The notes: generated from the sequence alone by a model not told the origin. A DNA stretch of 64,000 bases from Thalassomonas viridans (GCF_000948985.2 NZ_CP059733.1:4030001-4094000); one strand, 5' to 3'. Shown: positions 48,058-57,271, counted from the first letter of the stretch. Made by a program: numbers and translations.

Positions 48058-48866
48058 TCTTCCACGGGCCGGGGGGCAACCCCGGTATATTGAATATCCG
48101 TACATTTTAACGGTAAAAAGGAGTTGGGGGACTGATCTTCCATATCCCGGTAGCAGGCCACGGCGCCGCCAATAACGGCAAAAGTTTTCAGCTTATAACC
48201 TTCACTCGGACTAAACCCCTGATCCAGTAAAAACGCCGATGCATAACCGCCGCTGTTAATGGTTAAGCTAAAATGTTCATCGAGATATTCACTCAACTTT
48301 TTCGCGAAGCTCAGGTAGTTGCCCTGAGGAATATTAAACCTTTGCTGAAGTTCCTCGTAAGGCTTTAACCTTTCATCATCTTTATCTATGGGACGGGCAA
48401 AACCAACGATAATAGGTTTATCATTTTTCATCCTGGCCCCGGCGATAATTGTTGCAAAATCTTTTCCCTGTACGTACTCCTGATACGCCTGTTGTAAAAA
48501 CGTCATGCAGGAAAAAGATGTCTGTCCCCCGCCATAAGCCCGGGAATCGGCAGATAAAATAGCAGCACTGGCTGCGGCCACCACAGAGGCATCAGTATCA
48601 CCGGCATAAGCACTGATTTGGTTACACCAGATGCGGCTATCAGGATAACTCACCCCCATAAAATTGACTTCAATCCAGTCTGCAACATTACGCGCAACTA
48701 ACTTGCCGGTGGCATTTAAAATATTCAGTTGCATCAGGGAAACTTTGCCCATAAGTTCATTCATCAAAGAATGTCCCTGACAATTAACATCGGCCCCGCC
48801 TTGCCAGTGCCCTACCCGGCTAAAAATTTGATTATTACGCTTATCCCAGTATTCGGTATTACTCAT
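48054..48866 (-). CDS. Citrate-synthase-fold protein B, catalytic His positions replaced
   Basis: A 270-residue protein with the layout of the citrate synthase/citryl-CoA lyase large domain. YGGGQTSFSCMTFLQQ (residues 111-126) stands where the fold has its HGG-type motif, and VGFARPIDKDDERL (154-167) stands where citrate synthase has GFGHxVYKxxDPR, so the His positions read Tyr and Arg. The segment INSGGYASAFLLDQGF parallels the catalytic-Asp region, again without Asp. It is shorter than citrate synthase (about 430). It overlaps the end of protein A by eight bases and is the last gene of the set. It may pair with A as a heteromer; the reaction, if any, is unknown. The family call is from motif resemblance. 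Confidence 0.6.
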   Translation of the reverse strand: MSNTEYWDKRNNQIFSRVGHWQGGADVNCQGHSLMNELMGKVSLMQLNILNATGKLVARNVADWIEVNFMGVSYPDSRIWCNQISAYAGDTDASVVAAASAAILSADSRAYGGGQTSFSCMTFLQQAYQEYVQGKDFATIIAGARMKNDKPIIVGFARPIDKDDERLKPYEELQQRFNIPQGNYLSFAKKLSEYLDEHFSLTINSGGYASAFLLDQGFSPSEGYKLKTFAVIGGAVACYRDMEDQSPNSFLPLKCTDIQYTGVAPRPVED

Positions 48867-49716
48867 CGGCTTTCACTTTATTTAAATCAATTTCAGGCGT
48901 ATAGGTGTGTTGCTCGTCACTAAGCATAGGAATTGCCGTGATCGGTTTATGAGTTTGTTCAACGCCATGGGCCAAAATTCCAGGCGCACAAAGCAATTGA
49001 AACAAACCACAGCCCTGACGGGAGGAAACTCCCAGCTCACAAAATACCGTGGCAGCAATGCCTGTTTTAAGCCAGCCCATATCATAGGCTTTTAACTCGT
49101 TATTTATTGCTTGTCCTAAGGCAATAAAACCCGAAGTACTTTCCGATCCGTTAAAAAGCTGTGCCGCCAGGCTGACCGAAAACTCATCGATAGCACCATA
49201 ACTGTTGCCGAAACCGGGAAACAAGTGAAACTCTCCCTGAACTGCCCCTCTAGCACTTGTCTTGAGCAATCCCCCGATAATTTCTTGCGCTGACTTATCT
49301 TTATTTTCCTGCAAAAATACCATCGCCTGCTCGACTTCTTTGGCGCCGTTGGATTTCCCTCCCAATACCGACAAACCTACCGGTAACAGATGTTCAACAT
49401 TGGCTTTACTGACACCGGCAACCATAGCAGCTTTCACCGCAGGGTGCCTTGGCCCCGGATTAATCAAGCCGATCATCAATTGCTCTAACAATTGCACCTT
49501 CTCCGGCGCCGGTAACTCCCCGGTAAAAAGTAGCAGCAAGGTTTCAACAAAACTTTTTTTCGCCATCAGCTCAAGCACATCATAACCATGCAAACAGGCC
49601 GATTTCGCAATGTAAGGATTATTGTCTGACGGCACTTCTAATAAAATATCTGTCTGTGCCTTATCGGCATAAACAAAATCTTTTTTTTCCTGTCTTTTCT
49701 GCTCCTTGGCCGTCAT
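48859..49716 (-). CDS. Citrate-synthase-fold protein A, catalytic His positions replaced
   Basis: A 285-residue protein resembling short citrate synthase/citryl-CoA lyase proteins. The fold's start is in LHGYDVLELMAKKSFVETLL (42-61) and LLFTGELPAPEK, and the end in GLFQLLCAPGILAHGVEQ (237-254). The region that normally holds GFGHxxY reads PGFGNSYGAIDE (167-178), so the His is Asn171, and the first His motif reads VLGGKSNGA. An Asp (D212) is kept near the place of the catalytic Asp. No signal peptide is present. The start overlaps the TonB-receptor stop by one base (TGATG). Role unknown; probably acts with protein B. Confidence 0.65.
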   Translation of the reverse strand: MTAKEQKRQEKKDFVYADKAQTDILLEVPSDNNPYIAKSACLHGYDVLELMAKKSFVETLLLLFTGELPAPEKVQLLEQLMIGLINPGPRHPAVKAAMVAGVSKANVEHLLPVGLSVLGGKSNGAKEVEQAMVFLQENKDKSAQEIIGGLLKTSARGAVQGEFHLFPGFGNSYGAIDEFSVSLAAQLFNGSESTSGFIALGQAINNELKAYDMGWLKTGIAATVFCELGVSSRQGCGLFQLLCAPGILAHGVEQTHKPITAIPMLSDEQHTYTPEIDLNKVKADE

Positions 49717-51833
49717 CAGAAGTACACCCTCATTTCACCAAGCCAGGTACGTCCTGATAAAGGTAAATCATCGGGTAAATTAACCGTTTCTCCGTTGTTT
49801 AACGAAGGCTCACGGGCATCCTGATCAAAAATATTCTTCACGATCAGAGCAAACTCTATGTCCCTGTCACTTGGCTGCCAGCGAACAGTCAAATCACTTA
49901 ACACATAATCATCCAGGCTACTGCGCATATCCTGTTCATCCCGCTTGCGCTCCCTGACCCAGTTATTACGTATATGGGCCCTAAGTTCGTCGGAAATTTT
50001 CCAGTCCAGTTGCAGATAAAACTGACTCTGCGGCACAAAAGCAACGTCATTATCGGTTAAGTCATTGGTGGCTTTGGACCAGACAAAATTACTGGCCAGC
50101 TTCAACTGCTTGTTAATCTGCCAGTTAACTTCAATTTCAGCGCCGTAACCTTCCTGCTCACCATAGTTTTGTGCGGTTTTTGAGTTTGCACCGACATCCG
50201 GCACAAACTGGATAATATCGCTCCATTTGTAACGGTAAAAACTCCATACCGTACCAAATCCTGACTGGGGATGGTAATCAAATGCCAGTTCTACCGTCTC
50301 CATTTCTTCCGGCTGCAAGTCAGGGTTCCCTAAGGTGACCGGATTATTGATATTGCCGGTCTCAGCAAAGGATGGCGCCCTGAAAGCCTTACCATACAAT
50401 AACTTAGTGGACAAGTTTAAACTGGTTGACCATACAAGGGCTAACCTGGGATTTGTGGTATTGCCGAAGTCAGAATAGTCATCGAAACGTAGCCCTGCCG
50501 TTAATTCCCAGTCATTGGCAAAGTTCCAGATATCCTGGATAAAGGCATAATGGTTTTCCCGATCGGTTTCTTTTAAGAAAACAAAATCCGTATCGGACAC
50601 ATCAACGACCGGACTACCCGGCGGCAGAATATTACCATCCGGCCCCCTGGAAAAGTTTTTCGACTCTTTTACCTTATACAGGTCACCCAAATGATACCCG
50701 AGACCAAAGCGCAAACTATGATTTTCTATACCTGTATACAGGCCGGCCAGGTTAAAGCGGGTATGACGTTCAAAAACTTCCGGATTACCAATCAAACCAT
50801 CAGGGTAAAGAGTTCCCCCAATCACAGCGCCGGCAGGATAAATGGTGTAGTTATTTTTAATATCTTGCGAAGTATTAAAATAACTCCCCTGTACATCCAA
50901 AGTAAAAGTGTCCGTTAACGTCGTATTATAGTTAACATCCAGGTTCCAGCGCTCACTGGCCTTATTCGCCTCAGGATCTAATGCTTCCGCTAACCCGGCG
51001 CCGATACCGCCATTGGTTCTTCTTTGTAAACCACCACGTACAGTCCAGTCCTGGTATTTGATCTCTCCGCGAAAGTCCAGGTTTTCCGTGCCTAAACTTA
51101 ATGGACCCGGGGCATGAGAGGCATTGGTACCGGTAGCATCATCGATCCGGGTTTGGGTATCCGTAGCGATAGTTTTATCCGAACCATCGGTTTTATGGTA
51201 TTCCAGGGTCATGGAATACTCCCATGACTCCAGCTTGTCCGCAACAGCCAGCCAGTAATCCTGGGTAGACTGCTTGCCCGCCCTGGCAGCAATTTCATTC
51301 TGCTTAATATCATCAGCATTTTTAATAACGATATTAATAACGCCGGAAAAGGCATCGGCACCATAAACCGCCGAACCGGGCCCGCGGATCACCTCTATCC
51401 TGGCAATGGCTTCCACCGGCATCCCCAGCCAGTTCTGGTTGCGGTTGCCCAGGAAATTATTGGTGATAGGCACGCCGTTGATCAGCATGAGTACCTGGGG
51501 ATTGTAAATGCTGTGAACACCGCGAAAGGTATAAATAGGCAGATAACTGTTGGCCAGACGGGTCACATGCAAACCGGGCACGGTTTCCAGGACATCGTCA
51601 ATATCGGTAGCCCCCATATTTTTGATCTGCTCAGCGGTATAGACACTGGCAATTGCCGGCGCCTTATAAATCTGTGTCTTGATCCCGGTGGCAATTTCCA
51701 CCATCTCTTCGCTGCCGTAAAAGTCATCGAAGAATTCATCATCGGCGGAGAATTCATCGGCGGTATACAATTCGGCAGAAACGGGAGCCGCTAACGCGCA
51801 TAATACAACAAGAGAGACTGTTTTTCTTATCAT
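49716..51833 (-). CDS. TonB-dependent outer-membrane receptor
   Basis: A 705-residue receptor with a signal peptide (MIRKTVSLVVLCALAAPVSA), a plug domain (about 55-170: ASVYTAEQIKNMGATDIDDV, VPGLHVTRL, VLMLINGVPI, IARIEVIRGPGSAVYGADAF, GVINIVIK) and a 22-strand barrel ending in the C-terminal aromatic of GEMRVYF. The motif SFAETGNINNPVTLGNPDLQ is the usual periplasmic-turn region. There is no FecA-like N-terminal signalling extension, only a short acidic segment. The substrate cannot be told from sequence; siderophores, sugars and other large ligands are all possible. It is coupled to the citrate-synthase-like genes and 112 bases behind the ThDP enzyme. Confidence 0.92.
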   Translation of the reverse strand: MIRKTVSLVVLCALAAPVSAELYTADEFSADDEFFDDFYGSEEMVEIATGIKTQIYKAPAIASVYTAEQIKNMGATDIDDVLETVPGLHVTRLANSYLPIYTFRGVHSIYNPQVLMLINGVPITNNFLGNRNQNWLGMPVEAIARIEVIRGPGSAVYGADAFSGVINIVIKNADDIKQNEIAARAGKQSTQDYWLAVADKLESWEYSMTLEYHKTDGSDKTIATDTQTRIDDATGTNASHAPGPLSLGTENLDFRGEIKYQDWTVRGGLQRRTNGGIGAGLAEALDPEANKASERWNLDVNYNTTLTDTFTLDVQGSYFNTSQDIKNNYTIYPAGAVIGGTLYPDGLIGNPEVFERHTRFNLAGLYTGIENHSLRFGLGYHLGDLYKVKESKNFSRGPDGNILPPGSPVVDVSDTDFVFLKETDRENHYAFIQDIWNFANDWELTAGLRFDDYSDFGNTTNPRLALVWSTSLNLSTKLLYGKAFRAPSFAETGNINNPVTLGNPDLQPEEMETVELAFDYHPQSGFGTVWSFYRYKWSDIIQFVPDVGANSKTAQNYGEQEGYGAEIEVNWQINKQLKLASNFVWSKATNDLTDNDVAFVPQSQFYLQLDWKISDELRAHIRNNWVRERKRDEQDMRSSLDDYVLSDLTVRWQPSDRDIEFALIVKNIFDQDAREPSLNNGETVNLPDDLPLSGRTWLGEMRVYF

Positions 51834-51945
51834 TTTATTTATACCTTAAATACTAGCTGTTCAACGTCATAGCATTACGCTTGTTTTGCTTTGCGTTGAC
51901 TATTTCACTGTATAAAGTGATTCGATATTCCCCACGCTTGGGAAA

Positions 51946-53721
51946 CTACGTATAACCTATCGCGCTGTTTGACTCCTCTTTTAAGCTGTTCACCCTGGCC
52001 ATCATAGGCGGCATTTCCTCAGGATCTATCCGGACATCAAGTAAAGTCGGCACCTTAGCTGAGAAGATCTGCTCCAGATCCAGCTCCAGCAACTGCTTCG
52101 GCTCTTCAATAATATATCCCTGTGCTCCCTGCGCCTTGGCCAAAGCGGCAAAATCAACTTCATTAAGCTCCCAGCCGATGGACTCCGCCTTACTCAGCTT
52201 CTGACCGAAACGTATCATACCAAAAGCCGAGTCGTTAAGGACAACGAATAATATCGGCAGTTTATGTTGCACGGCAACACCTATTTCATGGGAGCTCATC
52301 AACCAGGCGCCATCTCCGGATAAACACACATGCGGTTTATCCGGTTTGGCCAGGGCAGAACCTATCACCGCCCCTATCGCCCAGGCCATACTGCCAAAGC
52401 CCATAGAAACCCGGTATAAACCTTCTTTCGAAGTATGACTGAGATAATGGGTAGCCCAGGCCCAGATGTTGCCGGTATCGATAAATACCCGGGTACTGGG
52501 AGATAAAGCCTCGGAGAGATAGGCCATTAGCCTTTGGGGCTTAATCGGCACATCATCAGAAAAACATTTCTCCGGCTCAATCAACTTGGTATAACCACCC
52601 AGAACATTCTTTTCTTTCTTCAGATCCAGTCCCTGCCAGGTACGGTTCCAACCATGTTCACGCACTTTATTTAATACCCAGTTAAAGACGGTGTTCAGGT
52701 GGCCGCAAACATGCAGCCTGGCCATAGGCGAGCGGCTGAAACTTTCCACGGTGGAATCGATATGAACCAGCTTATTGTTGAGCAGTTCCTTACCCAGGCT
52801 GCCGATGCCCATTTCGGTAATAGAAGTACCAATGGCCAGCACCAGCTCAATCTCAGGGTCCTTAAACAAGTCGTGGGCCGACTCGTGACCGGCATAACCG
52901 TATACTCCCCGGTATAAGGGATGGCGTTCGTTGACCCAGCTTTTGCCCATGGGACCGGACACAAAGGGGGCATTAATCAATTCCGCCAACTTTTCAATTT
53001 CTTTATAAGCCCGCCTGCAGTCATGACCGATAAACAAGACAATTTTATCGGCATTGCAGATTTCCTCTACCAGTCTATCCACCGCATTTTTATCCACCAG
53101 GGAAGCCCTTTGCATCAGGTAATTGACCTGTACGTTGGGATCCTTATGCCCGTATGGGCTACGCAGGATATCAGAGGGAATACTGATATGCACCGGTCCC
53201 TTGGGGGATTGCACCGACTCCATCAGGGCGGAAATCAGCTTGCTTTCCAGCTGTTCCGGATGGGAGATCAGGGCATTAAATTTGGTACAGTTCCTGAAAA
53301 TACCTACGGTATCTATGGCGGTTTCACTGGAGTCCTGCAACGGCCTTTTACCAAACTTGGGCAAGGCGGTTTGCGCCGTTAATACCAGCATGGGAGACTT
53401 GTCCACAGAAGCGGAAGCCACACCTGTGATCAGGTTTGTAGCCCCGGGCCCTGTGGTAGAGCAAACCACCCCTAATTTGCCGGTTTCCCGGTAGTAGCCT
53501 TCCGCCATAAAAGCCGCCCCGCACTCATGCCGGGCAACAATGGCCTTGGGACCGTTTCTTCGCCCGGAACGGGCAAGGGCATTATAAAGCGGTTCTATCG
53601 CGCCCCCGGGCACACCAAAAACATATTCAACACCCAGCTGATGCAGGTATTCCAGGATTAAATCAGCGTAATCTTCAATATTAGCTTTATATTCAGGACC
53701 TTGCGTGCTAAAACTAGTCAT
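51946..53721 (-). CDS. Thiamine-diphosphate-dependent enzyme, acetolactate synthase-like
   Basis: A 591-residue enzyme of the acetolactate synthase/pyruvate oxidase family. The N-terminal PYR domain has VFGVPGGAIEPLYNAL and the ThDP-activating Glu in RHECGAAFMAEGY, with STTGPGATNLITGVASA typical of the family. The C-terminal PP domain has the metal/ThDP motif GDGAWLMSSHEIGVAVQ through ND. It has no regulatory subunit gene beside it and is not in an ilv operon, so valine synthesis is unlikely to be its purpose. With a TonB receptor and two citrate-synthase-like proteins downstream it suggests a dedicated 2-oxoacid or acyl-transfer step. The substrate is unknown. Confidence 0.85.
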   Translation of the reverse strand: MTSFSTQGPEYKANIEDYADLILEYLHQLGVEYVFGVPGGAIEPLYNALARSGRRNGPKAIVARHECGAAFMAEGYYRETGKLGVVCSTTGPGATNLITGVASASVDKSPMLVLTAQTALPKFGKRPLQDSSETAIDTVGIFRNCTKFNALISHPEQLESKLISALMESVQSPKGPVHISIPSDILRSPYGHKDPNVQVNYLMQRASLVDKNAVDRLVEEICNADKIVLFIGHDCRRAYKEIEKLAELINAPFVSGPMGKSWVNERHPLYRGVYGYAGHESAHDLFKDPEIELVLAIGTSITEMGIGSLGKELLNNKLVHIDSTVESFSRSPMARLHVCGHLNTVFNWVLNKVREHGWNRTWQGLDLKKEKNVLGGYTKLIEPEKCFSDDVPIKPQRLMAYLSEALSPSTRVFIDTGNIWAWATHYLSHTSKEGLYRVSMGFGSMAWAIGAVIGSALAKPDKPHVCLSGDGAWLMSSHEIGVAVQHKLPILFVVLNDSAFGMIRFGQKLSKAESIGWELNEVDFAALAKAQGAQGYIIEEPKQLLELDLEQIFSAKVPTLLDVRIDPEEMPPMMARVNSLKEESNSAIGYT

Positions 53722-53863
53722 GCTGTGTTCCTATTCTTATTCTTTTAAATGAATTCATTGCGGCCGGTAAGGCCACAACACCTAACAGGGTTTTGCCCTG
53801 GTCATAGGTGGTTCATTAACGCAACAAGAATGTTACTCCTTAACAGTCAGATTAATACCTCGG

Positions 53864-56380
53864 CTAACACACTTTTACTACCGCGGGGTTTAACTGAGTC
53901 CTACTGTCCTCGAGCCCCTTTATATCCATGGGTTTACTAATATGGTATCCCTGAGCGTAATGTACACCTAATTCCGATAACTTCATTAACGTCTGCTCAT
54001 TTTCAACGAATTCGGCCACGGTTTTCTTATTTAAGGCCTGCGCCGTCTCATGAATGGCTTTCACCAGCGCGGCATCCGTCGGGTCTTTAAGCATATCTTT
54101 AACAAATGAACCGTCTATCTTAACACTTTCTGCAGGAATTTGCTTTAAATAGGAAAAAGTACTGAAACCTGTGCCGAAATCGTCGATGGAAAAACCACAA
54201 CCAAGCTCATTGAGGTGATTTACCATACGCTGGGTACCGGTGAGATTTGACAAGCTGGCGCTTTCGGTTAATTCAAAAATCACCCGTGAAGGTTCAATCT
54301 TATACTGGTTTAACTTCTCTTCAATAAACGCCAGCAACCTGTCATCGCCAAAGGCCTGTGCCGACAGGTTTATTGCGACCTTAGTTAAAGAGGAATAGGT
54401 TTTCATCAGGTTTAACGCTTTACCGATCACATGCCGGTCAAGCAAGGTCATGTCTTCGGCCTTCTCCAGCGACGGGATAAATTCTCCCGGCAAGATGATC
54501 TGGCCGTCAACCTGTAAACGCACCAGGGCTTCGAAATATTCGATTTCCCGGGTTTTAACATCAATAATCGGCTGGAAATGCAGCAGAATATTATCTTCAA
54601 GCAGCGCCTTCTGTAGTTTTTGCGCCCACTCAAAACTCTGTTTTAATTCATCGGTGACATTATCGTCTTCCGTATACAAATGCACCCGGTTACGCCCCTG
54701 CTCTTTGGCGGCGAACATGGCGATATCCGCCTGCTGCAGGTAAATTTCACTGGAGATGGCCTTACCGTCAATCACGGAAATGCCGATACTGCAGCTCACC
54801 TTATATACCTGGTCGGCGAACTGAAAACTGGAGTCGGCTATGGTCTGGCAAATTTCCAGCGCGACTTTCTCGGCATCCTCAACCGAGGTATTGGTGAGCA
54901 GGATAGCAAATTCATCGCCGCCGATACGGCATAAGGTATCACTGGCCCGGGTACGCTCGGATAATAACCGGGCAATTTCTTTGAGCACCAGATCTCCCTG
55001 GTGATGCCCTTGCGAGTCGTTGATAATTTTAAAGTGATCCAGATCCAGATAAATCAGCGAGTGGAAAATACCGGTACGGGTGGCGATACTGGCAACATTT
55101 TTCAGTTCGTTGTCAAAATAATAGCGGTTATGTATCCCGGTCAGGGTATCGTGCAAGGCCACATGCTTTAACCTTTGCTCGGCTTTCTTACGCACACTGA
55201 TATCGTCTATGGTGCCTGAGATCCCGACAATTTCACCATTCTCGTCAAAATAGGGATTTAAATTGATTTCACACCAAAAATAACCGCCGTCATTTTTGAT
55301 CAGTTTCACTTCTATCTGGTCATGCTGACGTTTACCGGACAGCAGCTGGTTGAAGGACTCTTCGATATTATGCTTTAGCATAAAACTTGAATCCTGGATA
55401 AAATCGGTAAAAAGTTTGCCGATACTCTCCGATACCATAAAACCGGTGCATTTATACCAGGCATTGTTAAGAAACAGGATCCGCCCTTTGGCGGTTACTT
55501 CGATGACTATGCTGCTTAAACTATCCAGGATACGGTAATGGGTTTTCGACAGGGAATAATACTTTTGCTGCTCGTTTTTAAGCTCCTGGGTTTTAGCGGC
55601 AAACTGTTCGTTGGAAACGATAAAGTCTTCACGTTTGGCAGCAATATCACACACCTTACGCAGTTGCTCCGCTTTAAACGGTTTCTGGATATAATCCGCC
55701 GCCCCCTTCACCAGCATCAGCTCGGCCAGATCTATGGTGCCGTGGGCGGTCATGGCAATCACCACCTGTTTGGGGTTAAGCTCGATAATCACATCGAGCA
55801 CTTCGTCACCCGACATCCCCGGCATCATGATATCGAGCAAGACGATATCATAGGCTTTTTCCCGGAAGGCCTTGATCCCGGCAACACCATCGTAGGCAAT
55901 ATCGATATTGAATTTATGCTTGAGCATTCGCTGCACTAAATTCGCGGTATCTTCGGTATCCTCAATCACCAGGATATCCTGGGGTTTATTAAAATTCCCC
56001 TGGTCGGCGATAACCTGGCCGACAACATCTACCACTAAATCTAACTCTTGATAAGAAATCACCTTGTTGATATCAAACATGCGGGCAGTTGTTTCGGCGA
56101 TACGCTCACAATGATTTTCCGTCACCAGCAGAATCGGCAAATCTTTACCTGAGGCTAAAATACCCGAGCGGATCAACCGGGACAAACGCCAGCCATCCAC
56201 ATCTCCTATGTCAACTTCCGTTAGGACTAAATCCGCCTGGTGGGATCGCAGGAAGTTAACCGCCTCAACACTGTCTGATGCCAGAATAACTTCATGTCCG
56301 GCTGATTCAAGTTTACCCGAAGTCCTTTCCCTTACCGACTCATTTTGTAAAATCAACAATATTATCAAGGTATTATCCAT
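53864..56380 (-). CDS. REC-REC-PAS-GGDEF-EAL cyclic-di-GMP protein
   Basis: An 838-residue regulator. Receiver 1 (1-125) has Glu55 (LVLTEVDIGD) where the phospho-acceptor Asp is expected. Receiver 2 (about 135-255) is intact, with D183 in VLLDIMMPGMSG and the MTAHGT and QKPF motifs. PAS (about 285-400) precedes a GGDEF domain with an intact RIGGDEFAIL near residue 485 and an EAL domain with FEALVRL near 614 and the DDFGTGFSTF loop. Both cyclase and phosphodiesterase motifs look functional, so it could make or break c-di-GMP. It is the best candidate in the window for receiving phosphate from the kinase at 46.5 kb. It lies 142 bases upstream of the ThDP gene. Confidence 0.92.
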   Translation of the reverse strand: MDNTLIILLILQNESVRERTSGKLESAGHEVILASDSVEAVNFLRSHQADLVLTEVDIGDVDGWRLSRLIRSGILASGKDLPILLVTENHCERIAETTARMFDINKVISYQELDLVVDVVGQVIADQGNFNKPQDILVIEDTEDTANLVQRMLKHKFNIDIAYDGVAGIKAFREKAYDIVLLDIMMPGMSGDEVLDVIIELNPKQVVIAMTAHGTIDLAELMLVKGAADYIQKPFKAEQLRKVCDIAAKREDFIVSNEQFAAKTQELKNEQQKYYSLSKTHYRILDSLSSIVIEVTAKGRILFLNNAWYKCTGFMVSESIGKLFTDFIQDSSFMLKHNIEESFNQLLSGKRQHDQIEVKLIKNDGGYFWCEINLNPYFDENGEIVGISGTIDDISVRKKAEQRLKHVALHDTLTGIHNRYYFDNELKNVASIATRTGIFHSLIYLDLDHFKIINDSQGHHQGDLVLKEIARLLSERTRASDTLCRIGGDEFAILLTNTSVEDAEKVALEICQTIADSSFQFADQVYKVSCSIGISVIDGKAISSEIYLQQADIAMFAAKEQGRNRVHLYTEDDNVTDELKQSFEWAQKLQKALLEDNILLHFQPIIDVKTREIEYFEALVRLQVDGQIILPGEFIPSLEKAEDMTLLDRHVIGKALNLMKTYSSLTKVAINLSAQAFGDDRLLAFIEEKLNQYKIEPSRVIFELTESASLSNLTGTQRMVNHLNELGCGFSIDDFGTGFSTFSYLKQIPAESVKIDGSFVKDMLKDPTDAALVKAIHETAQALNKKTVAEFVENEQTLMKLSELGVHYAQGYHISKPMDIKGLEDSRTQLNPAVVKVC

Positions 56381-56575
56381 TTCATAACATACAAATGCCG
56401 GCCTGGAATGATGACCGGCATATAATTTCTCTGAGCCTACTTTTGCTTATTCTCGGATAAAAGTAAATACATAGCGATAAAGTTAACCCAACGAGGAATA
56501 AGATATTCCATAAAAAATTGATTAGACTCAAAGGATAAGCGCTCTTTTATGAATTATTAAAAACCGGGCTTTGGC

Positions 56576-56608
56576 TAATGCCAGTCAGCGAAGCGCTGAC
56601 TGGCATTA
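56576..56608 (-). terminator. Strong hairpin behind the small-gene pair
   Basis: TAATGCCAGTCAGCG, loop AAG, CGCTGACTGGCATTA: a perfect 15-bp stem beginning five bases behind the stop of the 120-residue gene. The T-rich stretch on the minus strand is about 14 bases further on, so it may be a terminator or a stabilising 3' hairpin. Confidence 0.7.
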
Positions 56609-56613
56609 AACTA

Positions 56614-56976
56614 TTAGTGCTGTTCATCCTCCCGGTTTTCGTTGTTTTCCTGTGCTTCTTCTTCCTGTGCTTTTTCCTGTACTTTTTCCAGTACTTCGGC
56701 TTGTTTATTGTGGCTGTAGGCTTCCTGGTAGAGATCGTCGATTCTCTGGTAATACTCCTTTGCCTGGTATTTAAGCCAATAGCTCATATGGCGTATGCCT
56801 TCGCTGGTTTCCTCACTGATACACTCAGGCTCCTGGGCTACAGCGGCGAAAGCGTCGCAGAGAAAGGCACATTCCTGGTGAAATTTAGAAAAGTCGTCGG
56901 TCAGGTCGACAAGCGCCGACAGCTGGGCTTTTCTCCTGGCGGCTTCATTTTGCAGAGTTGAAGTAGATTCAGACAT
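56614..56976 (-). CDS. Small acidic helical protein of unknown function
   Basis: A 120-residue protein starting at the ATG at 56976 (MSESTSTLQN), which has a perfect AGGAGG eight bases upstream; the ATG at 56994 places the ribosome binding site inside the coding region and is unlikely. The sequence is helical, with two conserved-looking Cys/Trp segments (FHQECAFLCDAFAAVAQ and GIRHMSYWLKYQAKEYYQRI) and a Glu/Gln-rich tail of about 30 residues. There is no signal peptide. It resembles the short plasmid- or operon-borne partner proteins of gammaproteobacterial small-gene pairs, but I do not recognise the family. It overlaps the end of the 78-residue gene by eight bases. Confidence 0.65.
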   Translation of the reverse strand: MSESTSTLQNEAARRKAQLSALVDLTDDFSKFHQECAFLCDAFAAVAQEPECISEETSEGIRHMSYWLKYQAKEYYQRIDDLYQEAYSHNKQAEVLEKVQEKAQEEEAQENNENREDEQH

Positions 56977-57205
56977 GAGCTTGTCCTCCTGCAAAGGTTA
57001 ACGGCCCGTTTCTACCGATGAAACAGCTCCCGATAAAACAGTCACGGATTAAACCGCTGACGGTAGAACAGCCTGTAAAGCCGTGAGGTGAAGTAATACC
57101 GGCATTACTGGTATTGGCAATGCAGTGCCGGCGGTGGGATGGTGTGTTTTTTGTTACAAAAACTTTAACCGAGTGCAACTCTGGCATATCATTAACTTTA
57201 GCCAT
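56969..57205 (-). CDS. 78-residue small protein of unknown function, coupled to the gene at 56614
   Basis: The ATG at 57205 has the ribosome binding site AAGGAG eight bases upstream. The product is a 78-residue protein with an N-terminal part that is charged (MAKVNDMPELHSVKVFVTKN) and a C-terminal half rich in Gly, Ser, Thr and Cys (four Cys). It has no signal peptide and no family I recognise. Its end overlaps the start of the next small gene by eight bases, so translation is coupled. The shape, a leader-like N-terminus and a Cys/Ser/Thr-rich C-terminus, would suit a modified-peptide precursor, but no modifying enzyme is adjacent, so this stays a guess. Confidence 0.5.
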   Translation of the reverse strand: MAKVNDMPELHSVKVFVTKNTPSHRRHCIANTSNAGITSPHGFTGCSTVSGLIRDCFIGSCFIGRNGPLTFAGGQAHV

Positions 57206-57237
57206 AATTGATACTCCTTGTGTATCGATTTTGGTTA

Positions 57238-57271
57238 GCTATCTTCGGGTGTGGCGACACCTGAGGATAGC
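57238..57271 (-). promoter_or_regulatory. Hairpin in the leader of the small-gene pair
   Basis: GCTATCTTCGGGTGT, loop GGCG, ACACCTGAGGATAGC form a 15-bp stem with two G-T wobble pairs. It lies 33-66 bases upstream of the 57205 start on the minus strand, just before the ribosome binding site. There is no T-tract on either side that would make it a plain terminator, so it may control the small genes. Confidence 0.55.

Noticed and set aside
51946..53721. ThDP gene as IlvB/IlvI of branched-chain amino acid synthesis
   Set aside because: No small regulatory subunit or other ilv genes nearby, and the context is a receptor and citrate-synthase-like genes.
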